NCBI GenBank assembly: GCA_024694365.1
Contig: JAILJX010000054.1
Location: 22,190-86,189, forward strand
Origin: Kiritimatiellia bacterium
GTDB lineage: Bacteria; Verrucomicrobiota; Kiritimatiellia; RFP12; UBA1067
Length of the DNA stretch: 64,000 nt
Reading direction: 5' to 3'
The notes under the pieces are model-generated. The model ran no database searches. It was not told the DNA's origin and saw only the letters and a program-made list of their open reading frames with translations. Both the position numbers and the translations under genes were made by a program. Shown here one piece after another: positions 18,797-26,279 of this stretch. Positions within the stretch are counted from its first letter, which is position 1. Each line of letters begins with the position of its first letter.

Positions 18797-20051
18797 TTGT
18801 TTTGCCCTTGCGGGGTGTTACGGAGACTGTGACGGCGAATGCCGGTATGCGCGAAGCAAGATGCTGCTGGAACTGCGATATGTTGCGCTCCATGATCTGC
18901 GCGACTTCGGGCGTGGCCGGGGTTATGGCGACGGTGAGCGCCGAGCCTTTGGCCTCTACGCGTATTTCCGAGCCATCCAGCACATCGGGCTTCAGTACGA
19001 TTTTCACCTCGCCTTCTCCCTTTGCCAGACCGGGGGTCACGGATACGGTTGCCGCGACGGTCTCCACCGCCGAGACGACTTCTCGCGTGCGCGCGCTTGC
19101 GGCATTTGCCTCGGCGGCGGAAACCTCGGCTGCGGTCAGGACGGGCGCGATGCCGGTTGGCGTCAGTGGCGTGACAGATGCAGGGGATGCATGGATCGCC
19201 CCTGGGGATTTCATCGACTCGTCGTCTTCTTCAGGCTTTGCCGGCGTCGATGGCGCCACGGGCTTTTTCGCGGCGACAACGGAACTTTCGGCGTTTTCGG
19301 CAGTGACAGGCGCAACGGCTGGACTGTCGACGGTTACGGGCGTTTGCTCGGGTTGCGCAACTGCAACAGGCTTGTCAATAGAAACAGTAACTTCTGCAGG
19401 TTTGTCGGCTGCGACAGGCACAACGGTTGGCTTGTCGACGGCGACAGGCGCTTGCTCAAGTTGCGCGGGGGCGTCAGCCGTTGGCGCAGGCGGCGTTACT
19501 GCAGTAGGCTTGTCTGAGGAGACAGGAGCTTCTGCGGGCTTGTCGACGACCGCGACGGGCGCAATGGTTGGCGTGTTTTCGCCGGTTACGGGCACTTGCG
19601 CCGGTTGTGCAACTGCAACAGACTTGTCTGAGGAGACAGGATCTTCTGCGGGCTTGCTGACCGTGACGGGCACAACGGTTGGCTTGTCGGCGGCTACGGG
19701 CGCTGGCGCAGGCTGTGCAACGGCAACAGGCGCATCAATTATGGCGTGCTCACCGGCGAGAACTGGAGCCTCGGCTGCAACCAGACCTTCGGCAGCGGCG
19801 ACAGGATGATCTGCGGACTCTTCTGCGACGTACGGACCGGCTTGCATCGCCGAGGCGTAAAGCCAAAGCGCTGAGTGATTCGGCCCGTCGCCATGCATGG
19901 CCGCCTGAAATCTCGCGACGGAATCTTCAAGCGGCGGCAGTTGTGCGGCCTTGGAAGATGCTCCGCATTCCCCGAACTCTGCAATGGTATCGCCGGCCGG
20001 GGACGCTGGCATGGAGGCGGGGGATATGCCCAATGGTGCAAAATCAATCAT
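18783..20051 (-). CDS. sctP: Needle-length control protein SctP (YscP/FliK-like)
   Basis: A 422-residue protein in the sctP position. The carboxy end carries a FliK/YscP-type domain (VKIVLKPDVLDGSEIRVEAK, then GSALTVAITPATPEVAQIME), the part that signals SctU to switch specificity. Residues about 100-270 are a long Pro/Val/Ala/Lys-rich tract with repeats of the type APVAVDKPTVVPVAADKPAE at about 12-22-residue spacing; in this family the length of such a region sets needle length. It overlaps sctO by 8 nt and sctQ by 14 nt. Repeat number may vary between strains because the DNA repeats too. Confidence 0.8.
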   Translation of the reverse strand: MIDFAPLGISPASMPASPAGDTIAEFGECGASSKAAQLPPLEDSVARFQAAMHGDGPNHSALWLYASAMQAGPYVAEESADHPVAAAEGLVAAEAPVLAGEHAIIDAPVAVAQPAPAPVAADKPTVVPVTVSKPAEDPVSSDKSVAVAQPAQVPVTGENTPTIAPVAVVDKPAEAPVSSDKPTAVTPPAPTADAPAQLEQAPVAVDKPTVVPVAADKPAEVTVSIDKPVAVAQPEQTPVTVDSPAVAPVTAENAESSVVAAKKPVAPSTPAKPEEDDESMKSPGAIHASPASVTPLTPTGIAPVLTAAEVSAAEANAASARTREVVSAVETVAATVSVTPGLAKGEGEVKIVLKPDVLDGSEIRVEAKGSALTVAITPATPEVAQIMERNISQFQQHLASRIPAFAVTVSVTPRKGKTNETV

Positions 20052-20517
20052 CCTGCGGCCTCCTGGTGAAATCCTCCAATTCGCTTTCTGCGCGCTGTTC
20101 CTGCTCTTCGGCCTCGCGTTTTATCCAATCGGCTTTGTGTTCATCTATCTTCATTCTGTTCTTTGTCGCTGCGTTGAAATTGTCGCGCGCGTTTTCTTCG
20201 TTACGGGTTTTCGCTTTCAGATCGTCCTCGGCGCGCCTCACGCTTTCGGCCTTGACGATCCCCTCCTCGTCAATTTTGGCTATCCCCTCCTGGACGAGAT
20301 CTATCTGCTCGCGAGAGACCGGTTTGCCGATTATGTTTTCGTAAAGCCTGTCGCGCCGTTCATCCTTTGTCTTCTCGTATTCGGCAAGCGTGCGCCGCCT
20401 GGCCGTCAGCGTTTCCGATGCAGCCGCAACCGCCCTGCGGGCGGCGGTAAGCTCGCCGCTCGCGCGGTCTTCGCGCATCGCTCTTATGCGCAACAGACTC
20501 TGTAGGACATATGCCAT
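20044..20517 (-). CDS. sctO: T3SS central stalk protein SctO (FliJ/YscO-like)
   Basis: A 157-residue, almost wholly helical charged protein (AYVLQSLLRIRAMREDRASG at the start, then long Arg/Glu/Ala heptads), the usual form of SctO/FliJ, which couples the SctN ATPase to the export gate. The call rests on this form, on size and on the order O-P-Q-R-S-T-U. The start is set at the ATG at 20517. A TTG six codons earlier lies next to the -10 box and would not be on a normal transcript. It is the first gene of the minus-strand operon; the ATPase sctN is not next to it as it is in Yersinia. Confidence 0.8.
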   Translation of the reverse strand: MAYVLQSLLRIRAMREDRASGELTAARRAVAAASETLTARRRTLAEYEKTKDERRDRLYENIIGKPVSREQIDLVQEGIAKIDEEGIVKAESVRRAEDDLKAKTRNEENARDNFNAATKNRMKIDEHKADWIKREAEEQEQRAESELEDFTRRPQDD

Positions 20518-20534
20518 TTTCGTTAACTGTCGCA

Positions 20535-20544
20535 ATTATACCAT
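20535..20544 (-). promoter_or_regulatory. Extended -10 promoter of the sctO-U operon
   Basis: Minus-strand ATGGTATAAT, with the TATAAT at 20540-20535. The expected start of transcription is about 10 nt before the ATG at 20517, so the leader is very short and no ribosome site is seen. It faces a near-identical promoter at 20605-20614 on the other strand. Confidence 0.75.
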
Positions 20545-20604
20545 AATTTCGCGCACGCGGGCGCGCGGATTCCCCAAATTTTTTCCGCGGACGCGGCGGG
20601 AAAT

Positions 20605-20614
20605 ATGGTATAAT
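20605..20614 (+). promoter_or_regulatory. Extended -10 promoter of the translocon-side transcript
   Basis: ATGGTATAAT on the plus strand, 35 nt before the ATG at 20650. It mirrors the sctO promoter 70 bp away, so the two halves of the T3SS are driven divergently from one 130-bp region. Confidence 0.75.
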
Positions 20615-20649
20615 TTCTTCAGCCTTGAAAAAGTTGAAGCGATGCGGGA

Positions 20650-21042
20650 ATGAAATCCAAAGAAGAACTTGACGCATACCTCGCAAAAATCCGCAAGACG
20701 ATTGCGGATTCGCGGGCGCTTGTCGAACAGACCGAGCTTCGTTTCGCAGAGACGGACAGGCTTCTCGCGAGCCAAGGGCTTACCCGCGAAAAGGTCAAGG
20801 AGTTCCGGTTCACCGAACGTCAGCGCGAAGCCGTGAATCGTGAGATGGTTCGCATGGGGCTGGAGCCTCTTTCCGAAGACGAAACCAGGCCCATCCCCGC
20901 TGGCGGACAGCCCGAAGAAATCGCTCCTGAGAAAGAATATTACGCGGATTGTGCCCAAAATGGTGAATTTTCGGCCGAAGATGATGAATTATCCAACAGG
21001 AGAATGAAATTTGCGATGATGATGAAGCCTTTTCGTATTTAG
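20650..21042 (+). CDS. Small helical protein at the head of the translocon locus
   Basis: A 130-residue hydrophilic protein I cannot assign. Residues 1-70 look helical and coiled-coil-like (KEELDAYLAKIRKTIADSRA; RFTERQREAVNREMVRMGLE); the end is acidic and then basic with several Met (MKFAMMMKPF). Its position before a coiled-coil protein, a SycD-type chaperone and two translocators matches that of lcrG in Yersinia, where the product is a chaperone for the tip protein. That parallel is positional only. The start ATG is weakly supported by a ribosome site (GCGGGA). Confidence 0.6.
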   Translation: MKSKEELDAYLAKIRKTIADSRALVEQTELRFAETDRLLASQGLTREKVKEFRFTERQREAVNREMVRMGLEPLSEDETRPIPAGGQPEEIAPEKEYYADCAQNGEFSAEDDELSNRRMKFAMMMKPFRI

Positions 21043-21045
21043 TTT

Positions 21046-21070
21046 GTAACTTTTCCGCGTCTCGCGTGTA
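21046..21070 (+). promoter_or_regulatory. GTAAC-N13-GCGTGTA motif before the LcrV-position gene
   Basis: GTAAC (21046-21050), 13 bases, GCGTGTA (21064-21070), then AATCAAGGC. The ATG follows 25 nt later with the ribosome site AGAAGGAGA between. GTAAC and GCGTGTA resemble the AAC and CGT cores of ECF sigma -35 and -10 elements. Confidence 0.75.
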
Positions 21071-21095
21071 ATCAAGGCAAAGAAGGAGAAAAGAC

Positions 21096-22133
21096 ATGAC
21101 AAACATAGAACTCAACAATCTCAACGCGACTGCAGCCGCCGCGGCGGTCTCCTCTGCCGATGCCCCCGTTTTGGCCTCTGTGCAGACCAAGGCGACGACC
21201 TCCATTCTTTCCGGGGATGCGCTTACCGTATCTCACGCTTTCAGCGATTTGGAAAAGTTGCTCGCCCAACTGAAGGATGAGGACGCGGAGAACCGCGTAT
21301 CCGTCGCAAAGCAACGGTTGGCGTCTGTCATAGACGTCTTGAACAGCTTTTCTGAAGAGCAGACCGCCGCGCTGGCGTCCATAGCCGATCTTGATGCCAA
21401 GGTTAGCGCTTACGTGCAGTCTGCATCCGAGCTCAACACCCAGCTTGCCCCGCTCAACGCCCGTTCGCTCGAGCTTGATCTTCTCATCGATCAGCTTGAG
21501 AAGGCTGTGCAGCAGAACATCAAGGACGGCAAGGTGCACCGCGAGAACGTGGAAAAGCTGAAGGCGGTGCGCGAGGAGCAGGCCGCCGAGCTCTCCGCCG
21601 CCGAGGAGTCGCTCGCTGCGCTCAAGAATGCCGCCGAGCAGGATGCGACGGCCATAAAGGCCGCCGAGAAGCTCGTTGCCGAAAAGAAGAGCGCCCTCGA
21701 TGAAACCGACAGCAACATAGAGACGGAGACTGCGGCCTTGGCGGCGACCGAGACGGCGCTCAAAAGCAACGAATCCAATCTCGCGAAAGCCCAGTCGGAA
21801 AAGGCGACCGTCGACGGCAAGATAAAGTCGATAAAAGACTCCATCGCGGACATCGATTCAAAGGTGAGCGCACTTCAGGCGGATATCAGCGCGGCGTTCA
21901 GCGTTTTGGGCGAATCGGCCCTTGCGAGCCTTGCCGCGGCGCTGACGGCAGATGCGAAAGCCGGAAAAGTCATCGACGGCGAGAGGGCCGAGACGCCGGC
22001 CGAGGTCGCCAAGGAGGATCTCAAGGATATCCGGAACGACCCTCTGAGGGTGGTGCGCGAGTCCATGGACCGCGTCGGCGAGCTGCTTGAGGATCTCAAG
22101 ACCCTGGACTCCAGCCAACCGCTCAAGGCATAA
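21096..22133 (+). CDS. Coiled-coil T3SS protein in the LcrV (tip) position
   Basis: A 345-residue Ala/Glu/Lys/Ser-rich protein without signal peptide or membrane segment. Residues about 60-280 are predicted by eye to be continuous coiled coil (LDLLIDQLEKAVQQNIKDGK; EEQAAELSAAEESLAALKNA; ATETALKSNESNLAKAQSEK). I see no family signature. The locus order small protein, this gene, LcrH-type chaperone, SctE, SctB is the order of lcrG-lcrV-lcrH-yopB-yopD, so a hydrophilic tip or translocon role is plausible; size is also close to LcrV. It could equally be a secreted effector. A perfect GTAAC-N13-GCGTGTA site drives it. Confidence 0.6.
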   Translation: MTNIELNNLNATAAAAAVSSADAPVLASVQTKATTSILSGDALTVSHAFSDLEKLLAQLKDEDAENRVSVAKQRLASVIDVLNSFSEEQTAALASIADLDAKVSAYVQSASELNTQLAPLNARSLELDLLIDQLEKAVQQNIKDGKVHRENVEKLKAVREEQAAELSAAEESLAALKNAAEQDATAIKAAEKLVAEKKSALDETDSNIETETAALAATETALKSNESNLAKAQSEKATVDGKIKSIKDSIADIDSKVSALQADISAAFSVLGESALASLAAALTADAKAGKVIDGERAETPAEVAKEDLKDIRNDPLRVVRESMDRVGELLEDLKTLDSSQPLKA

Positions 22134-22184
22134 GTCGCATATTTTGATGGAATTGAGTAAATTTAACCCAAAAGGAGAAGAGAC

Positions 22185-22679
22185 ATGGACTCAAAGACGA
22201 TCACCAACGATGAAATCGCCGAAGCCGCCCGCAAGTTCATAGCAAGCGAGGCGTCGCTTGCGGAACTCAAGGGAATCTCCCATGACGAACTCGAGGCAGT
22301 ATATTCGCTCGGGTTCAATTACTACCGCACGGGAAAATATGAAGAGGCGGCGAAGCTCTTCAAGTTTCTGGTCCTTTTTGACCATCTCAACGCAAAATAC
22401 TGGATGGCGATAGGCGCGGTGCAGCAGGTTTCGAAGGATTATGAAGGCGCTGTCGCGTCCTATGCGTACGCTTCGTTCCTTGACATATCCAACCCGAAGC
22501 CGCAGTATCATGCCGCGGAATGCTTCCTCGCCATGGGGGACAAGGTCAACGCGCGCAGCGCAATAGACGCCTTGGAGATGTATTCGCCCAAGGATACGGA
22601 GCTCGGCCGCACCTACCGCGAAAAGGCCGCCGCGCTCAAGAAACTCGCCGCCGGGGAAGAAACCGGCGAAAAGGCGTAA
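22185..22679 (+). CDS. Class II T3SS chaperone, SycD/LcrH/SicA family
   Basis: A 164-residue TPR protein that holds the two hydrophobic translocators in the cytoplasm before export. Three TPR units are visible: ELEAVYSLGFNYYRTGKYEE (about 44-63), AKYWMAIGAVQQVSKDYEGA (about 70-89) and PQYHAAECFLAMGDKVNARS. YxxGFNxYxxGKYEEA is the family's signature. Its clients should be SctE and SctB, encoded directly downstream. A ribosome site AAAAGGAGAA precedes the ATG. Its TAA stop lies inside the GTAAC box of the next promoter. Confidence 0.92.
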   Translation: MDSKTITNDEIAEAARKFIASEASLAELKGISHDELEAVYSLGFNYYRTGKYEEAAKLFKFLVLFDHLNAKYWMAIGAVQQVSKDYEGAVASYAYASFLDISNPKPQYHAAECFLAMGDKVNARSAIDALEMYSPKDTELGRTYREKAAALKKLAAGEETGEKA

Positions 22680-22700
22680 CCTTTCGCGCCGCTGCGTGTA
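22676..22700 (+). promoter_or_regulatory. GTAAC-N13-GCGTGTA motif before sctE
   Basis: GTAAC (22676-22680) overlaps the stop codon of the chaperone gene; GCGTGTA is at 22694-22700, followed by GACAAGGC. The sctE ATG is 35 nt further on, behind AAAGGAGAA. Confidence 0.75.
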
Positions 22701-22735
22701 GACAAGGCGGAACGATCAAGAAAGGAGAAATCCAT

Positions 22736-23803
22736 ATGTCCGACACGATACCCAATGTGAATACCGGCGCGCCGCAGCGCCCCTCTTACGTCGACCAGGC
22801 CGACACGGCCGCGAAAGGCGCCGGAATTTCCCAGAAGGCCACCCAGATCGCGAAGGAGGTCGCCGCTCTTCTCGGCGGCCGCGGCGTGACTGTGAGCACC
22901 TCCGTTTCGGCGTCCTCCGCACAGGAGACGGGTACGCCGACCGGCGCCACGGGGATACCCTCGCTGGACAACCCCGACAGCGTCAAGCAGCTAAACGCCA
23001 ACCTCGAAAAGCTTATCGCCTATCTGCAGCTCGACAACGACGAGCGCCAGGCCCAGATGGCGAAGGACCGCATCGAAATCAACCAGAACGATCTCGAAAA
23101 GCAGCACAAGGAGCGCATCGACAAAATAAACGAATCGCTCGAGAAGATGGATAAGGCCTCGAAGATGGGCATCTTAGGCAAGATTTTCGGATGGGCGATG
23201 GCGGCTCTGGCCGTTGTCGCGGCCGTCGCCGCGTGCGTTGCGACAGGCGGCGTCGCGCTGGGGCCGTGCGTAGGCGCCCTGGTGGCCGTCGGGTCCATGG
23301 TCCTCTCCGAGACGGGGACGATGGACAAAATCGTGAAGGGGCTGTCGGATCTGCTCCAGAAAGCCGGCATGAGCAAGCAGGCCGCGCAGATAGTCGCGCA
23401 GGTTGCCATCTGCGCCGCCATCATCGCGGCTTCGGTCGGCGCGGGATACCTTGGCAGCGCGTCCAAGCTTTCGGGCCTGTTCACCACAAGCGCGACATTG
23501 CAGAACATCGCGCAGAACGCGAGTCCGGTGCTCCGGACCGTAATGGTGGGCATGGGGATTCTCGGCATCGGCATGGGCGGTTACACGGCGAAGATCAACT
23601 ACGATTCCGGCAATGCCCAGGCGGACGTATCCGAGGCCGAGAAGTTCCTCGAGATCATGCGCCAACGCCTCGCGGAGAGCGAGGAGGAGCTCAATCAGAT
23701 ACTCCAGTCGCTCCAGAACGGAATAAGCGATGTGGCGGAGCTTATCGCGTCCCATACCGACACGGCGGCCTCGATCGCCCGGAATATCGGCCAGATGGCG
23801 TAA
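22736..23803 (+). CDS. sctE: Major T3SS translocator SctE (YopB/IpaB/SseC family)
   Basis: Forms the pore in the target-cell membrane together with SctB. 355 residues: a disordered amino end, an amphipathic coiled coil (about 85-145, LEKQHKERIDKINESLEKMD), the two family membrane hairpins (GILGKIFGWAMAALAVVAAV at about 145-185; AQIVAQVAICAAIIAASVGA at about 220-245) separated by SETGTMDKIVKGLSDLLQKA, and a carboxy-terminal coiled coil (FLEIMRQRLAESEEELNQIL). The SETGxMDK segment between hairpins is characteristic of the YopB/SseC group. Start ATG at 22736 with a strong ribosome site. The chaperone gene lies directly upstream. Confidence 0.88.
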   Translation: MSDTIPNVNTGAPQRPSYVDQADTAAKGAGISQKATQIAKEVAALLGGRGVTVSTSVSASSAQETGTPTGATGIPSLDNPDSVKQLNANLEKLIAYLQLDNDERQAQMAKDRIEINQNDLEKQHKERIDKINESLEKMDKASKMGILGKIFGWAMAALAVVAAVAACVATGGVALGPCVGALVAVGSMVLSETGTMDKIVKGLSDLLQKAGMSKQAAQIVAQVAICAAIIAASVGAGYLGSASKLSGLFTTSATLQNIAQNASPVLRTVMVGMGILGIGMGGYTAKINYDSGNAQADVSEAEKFLEIMRQRLAESEEELNQILQSLQNGISDVAELIASHTDTAASIARNIGQMA

Positions 23804-23824
23804 CCATTTGCCTCCGGGCGTGTA
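23800..23824 (+). promoter_or_regulatory. GTAAC-N13-GCGTGTA motif before sctB
   Basis: GTAAC (23800-23804) again overlaps the preceding stop codon; GCGTGTA is at 23818-23824, and the ATG at 23861 follows 36 nt later behind GAAAGGAGC. Confidence 0.75.
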
Positions 23825-23860
23825 TACAGCGCGGAGCGTCAAAACGAAAGGAGCTTTGAA

Positions 23861-25678
23861 ATGGCAGTGACGAACGTAAACAACGGCATGGGCGTCAATT
23901 GGGATTCGCTCATCAACGCCCTGAACGGCAGCGGAGAAGCCGGGAAAACGGTGAATGTCGATACGGTGAACAAGACGGTGACGTTCACCGTCGCCGGCGA
24001 AAACGGCGCGACCCGCGAGGTCACCGCCTCCATCCCCGATCTCGACATCCCAGAGACTGTCGACGCCGCGGCCATAGAAGGCATCTCCGCGAAGCTGACG
24101 GCGCTTTCCAAGGAAGGAGTGCTGACCCTCAGCGCGGCCGACATAGAGAGCATAAAGTCTACGATGACTGAGGCTCTTGAGAAGGCCCGGGCTGAAGGCA
24201 TACCGTCCGCATCGGGCAAGCGGTCCAAATCCGTCATGTTCGACATCTACGCTCTCATGGCCGTTCTCATCGAGGTCGCCCAGAAGCAGCGCGACGCGAC
24301 GCGCCAGATGCGGCTCTCCGAGAACCAGTCCGTCCAGAAGTCGATCCAGAACCAGGCCGAGCAGCAGAAGACGGCGGCGTGGACGGGTCTCATGGGCAGC
24401 CTCGCATGTTCGCTTCTTCAGGCGGCCGTATCGATCGGGGCTCTCAAATCGATGTCGAGCGCCTTCAACAAGCAGCTTACCGCCATGCAGCAGGGCGGCG
24501 TGAATTCCGCCCGCCAGAACGTGCAGATGATGACGGCCATGGAGTCGGAGCAGTCCGCCCAGAACCAGCTGAATGCCGTCGCCGGCAAAACGACCGTTGG
24601 GATGAAGGCGAGCGTGCGCGCCGACGGGTTCGGTACGGCGGACGGCATCAAAGCGAAAATCCAGAACCTGCAGGCCGACTCCGCCGCCAAGAACGGGGAG
24701 CTCGCTCAGCTGAACGAGGCAAAGACGAACCCGGGAGGGGTGAACAGGGCCGATCTCAAGGACCCGAAGGTGATCGAGGCGTACGACAAGATGGCGAACA
24801 ACAAGGCCGAGCTTGCGCAGAAGGTTACTCCGGAGCAGGCCCCGAAGGCCGAAAGGCTCACGAACTTGTTGGCCAAGGAGTTCAGCGCCGAAAAGTTCGG
24901 CGGCGAAAAGCTCAGCGTCCAGGAGCAGGCCGAGAAGATGAGCCTCAGCACTGAACTCGGCGAGAAAATCACCAAATCTTGCGAGGCCTGCGGCCGTACG
25001 CAGTCGAACTTCACCGGCAAGGTGATCCCCGAGCGCGAGGCGGCGCTGCAGAAAGAAGTCAAGGCCAATGACGACCAGATCACCGGCAAGCTCCGCAGCG
25101 AATACCGCTCAGCCGTCAAGGATGGCGTAGAGATGTACGAAAACAAGTACCAGAACGCCCTCTACGAGCAGAAGAACCTGCCGAAGACAGCAACCGCCGC
25201 CGAACGTGCGGCCGCGAACCAAAAGGTCGTGACGGCCGAGAGTGAACTCAAGTACGCCCGCGCCTACGGCTACAGAGAGCTCGCCGGCTCCATAGGCGAT
25301 CTCAAGGTGACGACCAAGGCAGAGTACCAGCTGGACATGAAGACGGCGAACGACGCGTCGGAGACTCTCGCCGCAAGCGTCCAGAGAGCCGACACGTCGT
25401 ATCTCAAGGCCATGCGCGCGTTCGGCAAGGCCGAGATGCTCAACATGCTCTTCAACTCCCTCGGCAACGCCTTCCAGTCCATGGTCTCCGCCGGTTCGCA
25501 GCTCAGCCAGGCCGAGGCCACCAAGGCCGGCGCCGAGACGGAGAAATCCAAGGAGGAGCTGGATCAGACAAAGGACCTTTTCAGCCAGGCGGAGTCGCTC
25601 GTGAACGATGTCATACAGCTGCTGCAGGCCGTGATACAGGCCGAGGCGCAGTCGATGCGCGACGCGATCCAGGCGTAA
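23861..25678 (+). CDS. sctB: Minor T3SS translocator SctB (YopD/EspB/SipC-like), enlarged
   Basis: A 605-residue protein right after SctE. One hydrophobic segment around 177-200 (WTGLMGSLACSLLQAAVSIG) follows a Gln/Arg-rich amphipathic helix (LIEVAQKQRDATRQMRLSEN). The carboxy end (FQSMVSAGSQLSQAEATKAG, then VNDVIQLLQAVIQAEAQSMR) matches the SipC/EspB/IpaC pattern. Family members have 300-400 residues; here an extra 250-residue helical middle (about 220-500, rich in Ala, Lys, Glu, Asn) is inserted. The call rests on the single membrane segment, the carboxy end and the position. One odd Cys pair (CEACG, about 376-380) lies in the insert. Confidence 0.75.
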   Translation: MAVTNVNNGMGVNWDSLINALNGSGEAGKTVNVDTVNKTVTFTVAGENGATREVTASIPDLDIPETVDAAAIEGISAKLTALSKEGVLTLSAADIESIKSTMTEALEKARAEGIPSASGKRSKSVMFDIYALMAVLIEVAQKQRDATRQMRLSENQSVQKSIQNQAEQQKTAAWTGLMGSLACSLLQAAVSIGALKSMSSAFNKQLTAMQQGGVNSARQNVQMMTAMESEQSAQNQLNAVAGKTTVGMKASVRADGFGTADGIKAKIQNLQADSAAKNGELAQLNEAKTNPGGVNRADLKDPKVIEAYDKMANNKAELAQKVTPEQAPKAERLTNLLAKEFSAEKFGGEKLSVQEQAEKMSLSTELGEKITKSCEACGRTQSNFTGKVIPEREAALQKEVKANDDQITGKLRSEYRSAVKDGVEMYENKYQNALYEQKNLPKTATAAERAAANQKVVTAESELKYARAYGYRELAGSIGDLKVTTKAEYQLDMKTANDASETLAASVQRADTSYLKAMRAFGKAEMLNMLFNSLGNAFQSMVSAGSQLSQAEATKAGAETEKSKEELDQTKDLFSQAESLVNDVIQLLQAVIQAEAQSMRDAIQA

Positions 25679-25693
25679 GGCGGGGTGTTGCCG

Positions 25694-26251
25694 ATGGCGA
25701 ACATGATAGAGCCCAGCGCGATCGAAGGGGCGAGCGTCTACGGGGTTGCGCAGATGCGATACTCCGTGGACGGCGCCGCCGACCAGGATTACGGCGCGGC
25801 TCTTGCCGCGGCCGCTTTCCGCGAGTCTTCGGCGATAGAGACTGCCTCGGCGGCATATGCCGCCGTGGTCCGCACCCGCCAGCACAAGCTCGAAGATCTC
25901 GGCGAGGCGCTGGCGGTCATCTCCAAGGCGGTGGCGACGCTGAAGGTCAAGGACGCGTCCTCCGGCGACAAGTCGGACGCCGACGACAATCTCATCACGG
26001 CGCGCAACCTTGCGGCAAAATACGGCTTCACGGTATCGCTCACCGACGGCAACAGGATCACGCGCGAAAGCGCCGAGAAAGCCCGCAACGAAATCCGCTA
26101 CATGCTCGATGTCGAGGACAACAAGCTTCAGCAGGACATGGTTGCGTTGCAGAGTTTCGTCACCAAGAGGGACAATGCGTACAATACGGCCTCGCGGCTG
26201 GTGAAGAAGTCGCTGGATGCGGCGTCTTCCACGATATCGAACATAGAATGA
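25694..26251 (+). CDS. EspA/SseB-like T3SS secreted protein, paralogue 3
   Basis: A 185-residue protein without signal peptide. A helix at about 60-85 (RTRQHKLEDLGEALAVISKA) is shared with the next gene (KARNNYLDKLGEALAAVTKK). The conserved carboxy end, QQDMVALQSFVTKRDNAYNT followed by ASSTISNIE, matches the two proteins at 2466 and 2989. The start is taken as the ATG at 25694, 8 nt after AAGGCGGGG; GTG and TTG codons just upstream are in frame but lie within that ribosome site. Likely a filament, tip or rod subunit secreted by the T3SS; the exact class is not proved. Confidence 0.55.
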   Translation: MANMIEPSAIEGASVYGVAQMRYSVDGAADQDYGAALAAAAFRESSAIETASAAYAAVVRTRQHKLEDLGEALAVISKAVATLKVKDASSGDKSDADDNLITARNLAAKYGFTVSLTDGNRITRESAEKARNEIRYMLDVEDNKLQQDMVALQSFVTKRDNAYNTASRLVKKSLDAASSTISNIE

Positions 26252-26279
26252 CCGGCGATTGCGGAAAGGAGACTGAAAC

